This document shows, in pieces, positions 1 to 5,530 of a stretch of 5,530 nucleotides of DNA. How positions within the stretch are numbered: position 1 is the first letter of the stretch; the number at the start of each line of letters is the position of its first letter. Source of the DNA: Acidimicrobiia bacterium (GTDB taxonomy: Bacteria > Actinomycetota > Acidimicrobiia > Acidimicrobiales > Ilumatobacteraceae); the NCBI GenBank assembly GCA_013821025.1, contig JACDHN010000196.1:1-5530 (forward strand), written 5' to 3'. The translations under genes were made by a program, and so were the position numbers. Under the pieces are notes generated by a model. That model did not search any database. It was not told the DNA's origin and worked only from the letters and a program-made list of their open reading frames with translations.

Positions 1-2
1 TC

Positions 3-1130
3 GCTACGTGTGCCGACTTCGCCGGCGAGGTCGACCAATGCGCATGGGCGGCGAGGGAGCTGGAGCCGTTCTCCGAACAGTTCGTGATGTGGGGACGGTC
101 ATATGTAGGCGGTGGTCCCGTGTCGTTGCTCGTCGGGACCGCCCGCCACGGGTGCGGCGACTTCGATGGGGCCCGCAAGGCGTTCGCCAAGACGCTCGAG
201 TGGGCCGATTCCGCCGGATCGGCTTCGTTCGGGGTGCGGGCGCGCCTCGGGCTGGCGTCGGTGCTCGATCGCCGGGATCCGGCACGATCGGCGCTGCTCT
301 CGGCCGCTCACGACATGGCCATGGAACTGGGCATGGAGGGCGCGATCCAACAGGCTCGTCGCGAATCGGGCTCAGACCCGCTGGCGCCGGCAGAGGCAGA
401 CGCCGTCCCGCCACGACCGACGGTGCGCGTGCTCGGTCGGTTCGAGGTGGTCGGCGCCGGCGCCGGCGTGGCGTCGCGTTGGTCGTCGCGCAAAGCGCGC
501 GATGCGCTGAAGATCCTCGTGTGCCGGCGTGGTCGCTCCATCCCGCGAGAGCAGCTGATCGACCTGCTCTGGCCCGACACCGACCTCGCCACGGGACGTA
601 GTCGGCTGTCGGTGGTGTTGTCGATGGTCAGGACGGCGCTCGACCCGGATCGGCTGATGCCCGCCGACCCGCTGCGGTCGGACCGCCAGGCCGTCGCCCT
701 CGACCTCGATCTCGTGTCCGTCGACGCCGAGCTGTTCCTGGCCGAAGCGTCCAGGGGGCGCCAGGCGGCCGGTCGCGGCGACCTCGAGATGGCCCGGGAA
801 GCGCTGCGTCGCGCTGCCGCGTTCGTCGCTGCGCCAGAGGCGCTCGCCGAGGACCCGTACGCGGACTGGAGCGCCGGGTTCCGCATGGACCTGGCCCAGG
901 AGTACCGCGAGGTGTTGCGAGCGCTCACCCGGCTCGCTGACGACGTCGGCGCGACCGACGAGGCCATCGAGTGGCGGACCCGTCTGGCGCTCGTCGACGC
1001 CGACGACGACGTCGCCATCGCCACCTTGATCGTGGCGCTCGACGAGGCCGGGCGGGGTGCGGAGGCTGAGCAAGTTCGCAGGACGCGTCGGGCGCGCGCA
1101 GCGGCGTTGGAGGCGGACGAGCTGTCGTAA
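3..1130 (+). CDS. C-terminal part of a TPR–winged helix–BTAD (SARP-type) transcriptional regulator, 5' end outside window
   Basis: The frame is open from the first full codon (position 3) to TAA at 1128-1130, giving about 375 residues with no start needed inside the window, so this is a 5'-truncated gene. The first part (about positions 3-370) is helical and Ala/Leu-rich, with phrases such as LEPFSEQF and GDFDGARKAFAKTLEWADSAG. It resembles the TPR-like tail that follows the ATPase of AAA/LuxR- or adenylate-cyclase-type signalling proteins. A Pro/Ala linker leads to a winged-helix domain at about 423-710: VRVLGRFEV, then SRKARDALKILVCRRGRSIP, then LIDLLWP, then SRLSVVLSMVRTALDP. This is the typical DNA-binding domain of SARP/AfsR regulators. 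Positions about 717-1100 form the helical BTAD domain. The likely role is a cytoplasmic transcriptional activator with an upstream sensory or ATPase region. Having the DNA-binding and BTAD domains last is the reverse of classical AfsR, where they come first. The target genes are unknown. The domain call is firm; the missing N-terminus is inferred. Confidence 0.85.
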   Translation, partial: ATCADFAGEVDQCAWAARELEPFSEQFVMWGRSYVGGGPVSLLVGTARHGCGDFDGARKAFAKTLEWADSAGSASFGVRARLGLASVLDRRDPARSALLSAAHDMAMELGMEGAIQQARRESGSDPLAPAEADAVPPRPTVRVLGRFEVVGAGAGVASRWSSRKARDALKILVCRRGRSIPREQLIDLLWPDTDLATGRSRLSVVLSMVRTALDPDRLMPADPLRSDRQAVALDLDLVSVDAELFLAEASRGRQAAGRGDLEMAREALRRAAAFVAAPEALAEDPYADWSAGFRMDLAQEYREVLRALTRLADDVGATDEAIEWRTRLALVDADDDVAIATLIVALDEAGRGAEAEQVRRTRRARAAALEADELS

Positions 1131-1139
1131 CGCGTTCGC

Positions 1140-1153
1140 TACGGTGATCTGCG
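1140..1153 (+). promoter_or_regulatory. Candidate -10 promoter element upstream of pimA
   Basis: TACGGT at 1140-1145 matches the actinobacterial -10 consensus TANNNT and starts nine bases after the preceding gene's stop codon. The predicted transcription start is about 1152-1153, leaving a leader of about 20 bases before the GTG at 1173. No convincing TTGAC-like -35 is visible at normal spacing. The leader has only a weak GGA (1159-1161) as a possible ribosome-binding site. The predicted start coincides with a GTG at 1153 that is out of frame with pimA. This is inferred from a motif only. Confidence 0.4.
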
Positions 1154-1172
1154 TGAACGGACCCCGGTCGGC

Positions 1173-2243
1173 GTGCGCATCGGCCTGATCTGCCCGTACA
1201 GCCTCTCAGTGCCGGGCGGCGTGCAAATGCAGGTGATGGGCCTTGCCCGCTCGCTGCGGTCCTCGGGCCACGAGGCACGGGTGTTGGGCCCGTGTGACGG
1301 CCCTCCTCCGGCCAGCTTCGTGACGCCGCTCGGGGCGAGCCTGCCGACGTCGGCCAACGGCTCGATCGCCCCTTTGGCGCCCGACCCGCCGTGCGCCCTG
1401 CGCACCATCAGGGCCTTGCGCGATGAGGAGTTCGACGTGCTGTACGTGCACGAACCGTTGGCGCCTGGACCATCGATGACGACATCTGTGATGCACCCGG
1501 CCCCGGTGATCGCAACGTTCCACGCAGCGGGACGCTCCGCCAGCTACCGGATCTTCCATCCGTTGCTGGTGCGGATCCTGGAGAACCTCGATCGCAAGGT
1601 GGCGGTGTCGAAGGACGCTGCCGAGCTAGCCCGCTCGCACCTCGGCGGGGAATACCGGATCGCCTTCAACGGTGTCGAGATCGACCGCATCAGGTCGATC
1701 CCGCGACGCCGCAACAATCATCCCACGATCTTCTTCTGCGGCCGGCACGAGGAGCGCAAAGGACTGGCCGTGCTGCTGGCGGCACTCGACCGGTTGGCGT
1801 CCGACGTCCGCTGCCACGTGGCGAGCGATGGCCCATACACCGCCCGGCTGATGCAGCAGTTCCGCGGCGACGAGCGCATCGAGTGGCTGGGACGCATCAG
1901 CGAGGACGACAAGTTGGCCCGCTTGGCCGGCGCCTCGGTGTTCTGTGCCCCGTCGCTACATGGCGAGTCGTTCGGCGTCGTGCTCGTGGAGGCCATGGCA
2001 GCAGGGACGCCCGTCGTGGCGAGTGCCCTCGACGGGTACCGCAACGTCGCCACGAACGAGGTCGACGCGCTGCTCACGCCGCCCGGAGACGTCGACGCCC
2101 TTGCCGGCGCGCTGCGTCGCGTGCTCGACGAGCCGGGCACCGCCGAGCGCCTCGTAGCCGCCGGTTCCCGAAGGGCCGAGCAGTTCTCGATGGCGGCGCT
2201 GGCCGAGATCTACCTGGAGATGTCCCGAGAGCTCGTGACGTAA
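1173..2243 (+). CDS. pimA: GT4 glycosyltransferase, PimA-like (phosphatidyl-myo-inositol alpha-mannosyltransferase)
   Basis: The product is 356 aa, close to the usual 370-385 aa of PimA. In the family, PimA transfers mannose from GDP-mannose to the 2-OH of phosphatidylinositol at the cytoplasmic face of the membrane, the first step of PIM synthesis. The N-terminus MRIGLICPYSLSVPGGVQ is nearly the PimA signature and carries the G15-G16 loop. Other matches are YVHEP (residues 91-95), ATFH with the conserved His117, AVSKDAAE (144-151), and FNGVEID (165-171). In the second Rossmann half, GRHEERKG (190-197) supplies the Arg/Lys pair that binds nucleotide diphosphate in PimA. It is one residue shorter than the mycobacterial version I recall. 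E265 and E273 form the retaining GT4 EX7E motif in GESFGVVLVEAMAAG. GTG 1173 is chosen because it starts exactly at the family's N-terminus; the frame upstream is open only to the previous gene's stop and has no ATG or GTG. PimB', MshA or another lipid glycosyltransferase are less likely alternatives. The GT4 call is very firm and the exact substrate is inferred. Confidence 0.85.
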   Translation: MRIGLICPYSLSVPGGVQMQVMGLARSLRSSGHEARVLGPCDGPPPASFVTPLGASLPTSANGSIAPLAPDPPCALRTIRALRDEEFDVLYVHEPLAPGPSMTTSVMHPAPVIATFHAAGRSASYRIFHPLLVRILENLDRKVAVSKDAAELARSHLGGEYRIAFNGVEIDRIRSIPRRRNNHPTIFFCGRHEERKGLAVLLAALDRLASDVRCHVASDGPYTARLMQQFRGDERIEWLGRISEDDKLARLAGASVFCAPSLHGESFGVVLVEAMAAGTPVVASALDGYRNVATNEVDALLTPPGDVDALAGALRRVLDEPGTAERLVAAGSRRAEQFSMAALAEIYLEMSRELVT

Positions 2244-2266
2244 CCCAGATCTTCCCCGTGCGTGTC

Positions 2267-2280
2267 TATGCTGATGCTCA
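2267..2280 (+). promoter_or_regulatory. Candidate -10 element for leaderless lemA
   Basis: TATGCT at 2267-2272 fits TANNNT and is followed by exactly seven bases and then ATG 2280. A polymerase using it would start transcription at or next to the A of that ATG, giving a leaderless mRNA. No purine-rich ribosome-binding site precedes any of the candidate starts here (GTG 2262; ATG 2268, 2274, 2280), which supports this reading. No clear -35 was found. Confidence 0.45.
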
Positions 2281-2834
2281 TGTGGTGGCTGATCGGGATC
2301 CTCGTCGTCGTTGCGCTCGTCGTGATCTACCTGATCGGGGCGTACAACGGGTTGATCCGCCGGCGCAACCAGATCGAGAACTCGTGGTCGCAGATCGACG
2401 TGCAGCTCAAGCGTCGCCTCGATCTGATCCCGAACCTGGTGGAGACCGTCAAGGCCTATGCGCAGCACGAGCGCGAGACACTCGAGGCCGTCATCCAGGC
2501 GCGAAACGCCGCCATCCAGGCCCCCGATACTCCCGAGGCGCAGGGGCAGGCGCAGAACCAGCTCACCGGCGCCCTGCGCCAGCTGTTCGCCCTGGGTGAG
2601 GCGTATCCCGACCTCAAGGCGAACCAGAACTTCCTCGCCCTGCAAGAGGAGCTCACGGCCACCGAGGATCGGGTGGCCTACGCTCGCCAGTTCTACAACG
2701 ACAGCGTGCTCGGCTACAACAACAAGCTGCAGCAGTTCCCGACGATGATCTTCGCCAACATGCTCAACTTCGAGCGCCGCGAGTACTTCGAAGCCGACGA
2801 AGCCGCCCAGACAGCGCCAAACGTCCAGTTCTGA
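2280..2834 (+). CDS. lemA: LemA family membrane protein
   Basis: The product is 184 aa from ATG 2280, the usual LemA length (about 180-190). A single N-terminal membrane segment (about residues 3-22, WLIGILVVVALVVIYLIGAY) is followed by a cytoplasm- or surface-facing helical domain. Diagnostic LemA blocks are YNGLIRRRNQIENSWSQIDV, then QLKRRLDLIPNLVETVKAYA, then YPDLKANQNFLALQEEL, then RVAYARQFYNDSVLGYN, and the C-terminal FERREYFEADE. The molecular function of LemA proteins is not established. They are often encoded beside HtpX-type M48 proteases, as here, which suggests a shared membrane role. The gene begins just after the pimA stop; earlier in-frame starts (GTG 2262, ATG 2268 and 2274) would add at most six residues. 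I prefer 2280 because of the -10 element spaced for a leaderless start and because the family normally begins directly at the membrane helix. Family assignment is firm; the start is less so. Confidence 0.93.
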   Translation: MWWLIGILVVVALVVIYLIGAYNGLIRRRNQIENSWSQIDVQLKRRLDLIPNLVETVKAYAQHERETLEAVIQARNAAIQAPDTPEAQGQAQNQLTGALRQLFALGEAYPDLKANQNFLALQEELTATEDRVAYARQFYNDSVLGYNNKLQQFPTMIFANMLNFERREYFEADEAAQTAPNVQF

Positions 2835-2902
2835 GGTTCGTATTCGTCGCCCGAGCCTGTGGAGACGGCGCGGCCATCCGCCCGCTGGCGAGTCTGCGCT
2901 CG

Positions 2903-2918
2903 TAGCCTGGGGCGCTCA
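2903..2918 (+). promoter_or_regulatory. Candidate -10 element for htpX
   Basis: TAGCCT at 2903-2908 fits TANNNT and lies nine bases before ATG 2918, in the 83-base lemA–htpX gap (2835-2917). It predicts a transcription start at about 2915-2918, so a leaderless or nearly leaderless mRNA. The alternative is that GGGG just before the start acts as a weak Shine-Dalgarno in a longer lemA–htpX transcript. A 6-bp direct repeat (GCGCTC at 2896-2901 and 2912-2917) flanks the hexamer and is probably chance. I see no convincing terminator in this gap. Confidence 0.35.
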
Positions 2919-3823
2919 TGTTCGAAGTGATCGCGTCGAACAAGCGGCGCAGCATTGCCCTCGTCATCGGCTTCGTGCTGATCGTGGTGCTCATCGGCAC
3001 CGCCATCGGCTACGTCACCGGCTTCGGTTGGGTCGGCACGCTCGTGGCAACACTGATCGCCGGCGTCCTCGCCTTCGGGTCGTACTGGAAGTCGGACTCC
3101 GTCGCCCTCGCCGTGAGCAGGGCCCGCCCCGCTGATCCCGGTGAGTACCAGCGCCTGCACAACCTCGTGGAGGGTCTGTGCATCGCCGGAGGACTCCCAA
3201 AGCCCCGCGTCTACATCATCGACGATGCGGCACCCAACGCCTTCGCCACCGGCCGCAACCCCAAACATGCCGCCGTCGCCGTGACCAGCGGACTGCTGGA
3301 GAAGCTCAATCGCGTCGAGCTCGAGGGCGTGCTCGCCCACGAGTTGTCCCACATCCGCAACTACGACATCCTCGTGTCCACATTGGCCGTGACGATGGTC
3401 GGTGCCATCGCCCTGTTGACGGACACGGCCATCCGCATGATGTGGTGGAACGGCGGCCGCGTCGCCCGCGACGGGGACCGCCAGGGCGGCGGCAACCCGC
3501 TGGCGATCATCGGGTTCGTGCTGTTGATCTTCGCCCCGATCATCGCCAAGGCCATGCAGGCGACGATCTCGCGCCGTCGCGAGACGCTGGCCGACGTCAG
3601 TGCCTGCCAGCTGACCCGGTACCCGCCTGGGTTGATCTCGGCCCTGGAGAAGCTCAAGGCAGACACGACCGTGACCCACTCGGCCTCCACTGCCACTGCC
3701 CACCTGTGGATCGAACAACCGATGAGTGGCGTCGGCGATCGCGGCCGGCTCGGCGGCGTCCACCGGTTCTTCGACACCCACCCGCCGCTGGACGAGCGGA
3801 TCGCGCTGCTGAGGGAGTTGTGA
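2918..3823 (+). CDS. htpX: HtpX-like M48 family membrane zinc metalloprotease
   Basis: The product is 301 aa, close to the usual 285-300 aa of HtpX. HtpX proteases cut membrane proteins, often damaged or misassembled ones, with the active site on the cytoplasmic side. Two hydrophobic segments at about residues 12-32 and 36-56 anchor the N-terminus, and two more lie at about 154-170 and 195-213. The zinc site is visible: HELSH at 141-145 provides two His ligands and the catalytic Glu142, and E222 in RRRETLAD is the expected third ligand. Other family marks are VYIIDDAAPNAFATGRNPKH (98-117), the AVTSGLLE block, and the C-terminal FDTHPPLDERIALL. All catalytic residues are present, so it should be active. 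It lies directly after lemA, a common pairing. Its TGA stop overlaps the ATG of the lipoprotein gene (TGATG), so the two are likely co-transcribed and translationally coupled. The ATG start fits the family N-terminus. Confidence 0.93.
   Translation: MFEVIASNKRRSIALVIGFVLIVVLIGTAIGYVTGFGWVGTLVATLIAGVLAFGSYWKSDSVALAVSRARPADPGEYQRLHNLVEGLCIAGGLPKPRVYIIDDAAPNAFATGRNPKHAAVAVTSGLLEKLNRVELEGVLAHELSHIRNYDILVSTLAVTMVGAIALLTDTAIRMMWWNGGRVARDGDRQGGGNPLAIIGFVLLIFAPIIAKAMQATISRRRETLADVSACQLTRYPPGLISALEKLKADTTVTHSASTATAHLWIEQPMSGVGDRGRLGGVHRFFDTHPPLDERIALLREL
3811..3817 (+). promoter_or_regulatory. Shine-Dalgarno for the DUF3048 lipoprotein gene, inside the end of htpX
   Basis: GAGGGAG at 3811-3817 is purine-rich and ends five bases before ATG 3823. 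It is the clearest ribosome-binding site in the window. It sets the start of the downstream gene at 3823 rather than far upstream, where the same frame is open across htpX without being coding. It contrasts with the SD-less starts of lemA and pdxS. Confidence 0.6.
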
Positions 3824-5040
3824 TGAAGCGTTCGGTTCGCCCATTGACCATCGTCGTCGTTGCCGCTGCCATGCTGACAGCCGCCTGCTCGGGCGGTTCT
3901 GAGGCCGCCGAGGACGACCCTGGCGCTGCCACGAGCGACGTGCTCACCGACGACACCCCGGCGCCCATCGACGAGGGATCGTCGTCGTCGCCGGCCCCCG
4001 AGGACGGCAAGGACGGCAAGGACGGCAAGGACGGCAAGAAGGGCACGAACGGGCGCCCGTCGACGACGGATCCGGCGACGACCACGACGCGCCAGGCGGG
4101 CCAGTCCACGACGACCGAGACGCTGATACCCCGCGTACCGCTCGTTGGGCACGTGCTCGCCGACGGCCAGACGGCCCCCGATCGCCCGGCGCTCGTCGTC
4201 AAGATTGACAACGCCCCGTCTGCCGGCCGCCAATCGGGGCTCAACGAGGCCGACATCGTGTTCGAGGAGATCGTCGAGTACGGCGTCACCCGCTTCGCCG
4301 CCGTGTTCCAGTCCCAGGACTCCAATCCCGTCGGGCCGATCCGCTCGGGACGCACCCAGGACGTCGACATGCTCGGCGGGCTCGACCGGCCGTTGTTCGC
4401 CTGGAGTGGTGGCAACCCCGGTGTCACGCAGGCCATCGCCGATTCCGACTTCTTGAACCTGAACGCTCAGTACACGCCTGGCTACTTTCGCACGTCTGAC
4501 CGTCAGGCGCCCCACAACCTGTTCGCCAACACCGATGCCTTGTGGGCATTGGCGCCCGACGATTCGCCGAGACCGCCTGCCATGTTCCAGTACCTCGAGC
4601 CGAACGAGCAGGTGGCCGCCAACGGCGTCGACCATTCCGACGCCTCGGGTGCCGACGTGTCCGTCGGCTCGATGCAGGTGCGCTGGGACTGGAGTCCCGA
4701 GTCGGGGACATACCTGCGCGACCAGAACGGCGGCGCCCACTACACGGCGTCGACCGGCCAGGTGAACACGACGAACCTCGTGGTGCTCAAGATGCAGTAC
4801 ATCCCGAGCCGCGTCGACGCCAGGAGCCCAGAGGCGGTGACCATCGGCGTGGGCAGGGCGTGGGTGTTCAGCGGCGGCAAGATGATCGCCGGGCACTGGG
4901 AGCGCGACAGCCGCACGAGCGAGTTCCGCCTGCTCCAAGGCGTAGGCGACAGCGAAAAGCCGATCAAGCTGACTCCGGGCCGCACGTTCGTGGAACTGAT
5001 CGACCGCACAGCGCCCGACCCGTCCGCCTCCAGCGCATGA
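3823..5040 (+). CDS. DUF3048 (YerB-like) lipoprotein with collagen-like linker
   Basis: The product is 405 aa. Residues 1-21 form a lipoprotein signal peptide: basic MKRSVR, a hydrophobic core, then LTAAC with Cys22 as the expected lipidation site, followed by SGG. The residue at -3 is Thr rather than the preferred Leu, which is tolerated. Residues 23-105 are a disordered Ser/Thr/Asp/Pro-rich spacer containing four serines in a row and a Gly-X-Y tract (residues 61-79). From about residue 107 the DUF3048 N-terminal domain follows, with PLVGHVL, ALVVKIDNAPSAGRQSGLNE, ADIVFEEIVEYGVTRFAAVF, GPIRSGRTQD, FAWSGGNPGV and APHNLF. The C-terminal DUF3048 domain (about 275-395) includes MQVRWDW, GRAWVFSGGKMIAGHW and a closing GRTFVELI. 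B. subtilis YerB belongs to this family; its biochemical function is not established to my knowledge. The protein is probably tethered to the outer face of the membrane. Overlap with htpX suggests a joint envelope role, which is inference. Family assignment is firm. Confidence 0.9.
   Translation: MKRSVRPLTIVVVAAAMLTAACSGGSEAAEDDPGAATSDVLTDDTPAPIDEGSSSSPAPEDGKDGKDGKDGKKGTNGRPSTTDPATTTTRQAGQSTTTETLIPRVPLVGHVLADGQTAPDRPALVVKIDNAPSAGRQSGLNEADIVFEEIVEYGVTRFAAVFQSQDSNPVGPIRSGRTQDVDMLGGLDRPLFAWSGGNPGVTQAIADSDFLNLNAQYTPGYFRTSDRQAPHNLFANTDALWALAPDDSPRPPAMFQYLEPNEQVAANGVDHSDASGADVSVGSMQVRWDWSPESGTYLRDQNGGAHYTASTGQVNTTNLVVLKMQYIPSRVDARSPEAVTIGVGRAWVFSGGKMIAGHWERDSRTSEFRLLQGVGDSEKPIKLTPGRTFVELIDRTAPDPSASSA
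4003..4038 (+). repeat. Perfect 9-bp tandem repeat, four copies, encoding (Asp-Gly-Lys)x4
   Basis: The unit GACGGCAAG repeats four times without mismatch and in frame, coding for residues 61-72 of the lipoprotein. With the next codons (GKK, GTN, GRP) it makes six consecutive Gly-X-Y triplets, a short collagen-like tract in the spacer between the lipid anchor and DUF3048. Nine-base units can gain or lose copies by slippage without breaking the frame, so spacer length may vary between strains. Confidence 0.9.
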
Positions 5041-5049
5041 GCGCGAATC

Positions 5050-5059
5050 ACCGGCCGGT
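5050..5059 (+). promoter_or_regulatory. 10-bp perfect palindrome upstream of pdxS, possible operator
   Basis: ACCGGCCGGT is its own reverse complement and lies in the 49-base gap before pdxS, covering about -40 to -31 relative to the predicted transcription start. That is where a -35 element would be, and no TTGAC-like -35 is visible. A regulator site is possible, but short GC palindromes are common in this DNA. No known operator is recognised. Confidence 0.2.
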
Positions 5060-5076
5060 CGGCGGCTGTCGTTCGA

Positions 5077-5090
5077 TATCGTGACGATCA
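5077..5090 (+). promoter_or_regulatory. Candidate -10 element for leaderless pdxS
   Basis: TATCGT at 5077-5082 fits TANNNT and is followed by exactly seven bases and ATG 5090, the same spacing as at lemA. Transcription would start at or beside the initiator A. There is no Shine-Dalgarno before ATG 5090 or the in-frame GTG 5081. An inverted repeat ATCGT-G-ACGAT (5078-5088) overlaps the hexamer and could be a regulator site or coincidence. Confidence 0.45.
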
Positions 5091-5530
5091 TGGGTGACAG
5101 TCGCGAACACGGTACGCAGCGGCTCAAGCGGGGCCTGGCCGAGATGTTGAAGGGTGGCGTCATCATGGACGTCGTCACCGCCGAGCACGCCCGCATCGCC
5201 CAGGACGCCGGCGCCTGCGCCGTGATGGCCCTGGAACGGGTCCCTGCCGACATCCGCCGCGATGGTGGTGTGTCGCGGATGAGCGATCCCCAGATGATCG
5301 AGGGCATCCAGCAGGCTGTGACCATCCCGGTGATGGCCAAGGCTCGCATCGGCCACTTCGTGGAAGCCCAGATCCTCCAGGCGCTCGGCGTCGACTTCGT
5401 GGACGAGAGCGAAGTGCTGTCGCCGGCCGACGAGGCCCACCACATCGACAAGTTCGCGTTCGACGTGCCGTTCGTGTGCGGGGCCACGAACCTCGGCGAG
5501 GCGCTACGTCGCGTCTCCGAGGGGGCGGCC
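5090..5530 (+). CDS. pdxS: Pyridoxal 5'-phosphate synthase subunit PdxS, N-terminal half (runs off window)
   Basis: Some 147 codons are present of a protein normally about 295-305 aa; the window edge cuts it. PdxS with the glutaminase PdxT makes PLP directly from ribose 5-phosphate, glyceraldehyde 3-phosphate and ammonia in the cytoplasm, the DXP-independent vitamin B6 route. The fold is a (beta/alpha)8 barrel assembling as a dodecamer. Sequence identity to the family is obvious: RLKRGLAEMLKGGVIMDVV with D27 (equivalent to catalytic Asp24 of B. subtilis), MALERVPADIRRDGGVSRMS, then IPVMAKARIGHFVEAQ with Schiff-base Lys84 (equivalent to Lys81), then DFVDESEVLSPADEAHHIDK and PFVCGATNLGEALRR. 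The second catalytic lysine (Lys149 equivalent) would fall just past the edge. ATG 5090 is favoured over in-frame GTG 5081 by family length and the -10 spacing. pdxT is expected downstream but is not in view. Confidence 0.97.
   Translation, partial: MGDSREHGTQRLKRGLAEMLKGGVIMDVVTAEHARIAQDAGACAVMALERVPADIRRDGGVSRMSDPQMIEGIQQAVTIPVMAKARIGHFVEAQILQALGVDFVDESEVLSPADEAHHIDKFAFDVPFVCGATNLGEALRRVSEGAA

Noticed and set aside
8..601. 197-codon + strand open frame overlapping the BTAD regulator
   Set aside because: Its composition is Arg-rich shadow sequence; the other frame encodes a recognisable winged-helix domain.
2262..2279. GTG 2262 or ATG 2268/2274 as the lemA start
   Set aside because: They are possible but have no ribosome-binding site, overlap the TATGCT hexamer, and add only residues ahead of the membrane helix. 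ATG 2280 fits better, though this is not proven.
2835..2917. Possible terminator hairpin after lemA
   Set aside because: Only a 4-bp GCGG/CCGC stem with a CCAT loop was found, with no T-run; this is too weak to call.
3178..3822. Open frame continuous with the DUF3048 gene, extending it about 215 codons upstream
   Set aside because: This stretch is the +2 shadow of htpX and is Arg/His/Pro-rich. The true N-terminus is a lipoprotein signal peptide at ATG 3823, preceded by GAGGGAG.
3361..5487. A 708-codon open frame on the minus strand across htpX, the lipoprotein gene and pdxS
   Set aside because: It is antisense to three clearly recognised genes, has no recognisable domains, and is Arg/Ser/Ala-rich as expected of a shadow frame in GC-rich DNA.
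1..5530. tRNA, rRNA, CRISPR array, insertion sequence or defence-type module
   Set aside because: Nothing of this kind is visible; the window is almost fully covered by six co-directional chromosomal genes of known families.

Overview
This 5.5 kb window reads as a GC-rich actinobacterial chromosome. All six genes lie on the + strand and are tightly packed, with gaps of 83 bases or less. The GC-rich codon usage, the PimA-type glycosyltransferase, the DUF3048 lipoprotein and the TANNNT-type promoters next to start codons all fit Actinomycetota. The order pimA – lemA – M48 protease – DUF3048 – pdxS suggests the Acidimicrobiia (Ilumatobacter-like), but that placement is an inference and was not searched.

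Layout. Positions 1-1130 hold the 3' part of a regulator: a TPR-like helical region of the kind found behind AAA signalling ATPases, then a winged-helix DNA-binding domain and a bacterial transcriptional activator (BTAD/SARP) domain at the C-terminus. Its 5' end is outside the window. Next is a GT4 glycosyltransferase closely resembling phosphatidyl-myo-inositol mannosyltransferase PimA (1173-2243). Then comes a LemA-family membrane protein (about 2280-2834), an HtpX-like M48 membrane metalloprotease (2918-3823), a DUF3048 (YerB-like) lipoprotein whose start codon overlaps the protease stop (3823-5040), and the 5' half of pdxS, the pyridoxal 5'-phosphate synthase subunit (5090 to the window edge).

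How the genes relate. PimA would start phosphatidylinositol mannoside synthesis at the inner face of the membrane. LemA, HtpX and the DUF3048 lipoprotein form an envelope-associated group. LemA/HtpX adjacency is common in bacteria, and the protease and lipoprotein look translationally coupled. PdxS makes PLP with PdxT, whose gene is expected downstream but is not in view.

The most interesting signal is regulatory. A TANNNT -10-like hexamer sits a fixed short distance (7-9 bases) before the start codons of lemA, htpX and pdxS, which predicts leaderless mRNAs. A fourth such hexamer lies before pimA, but there the predicted 5' end falls on a GTG that opens an 11-codon out-of-frame ORF overlapping the pimA start. 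The lipoprotein also carries a short collagen-like Gly-X-Y tract encoded by a perfect 9-bp tandem repeat. No RNA genes, mobile elements or CRISPR arrays were seen, and nothing points clearly to an undescribed multi-gene system.
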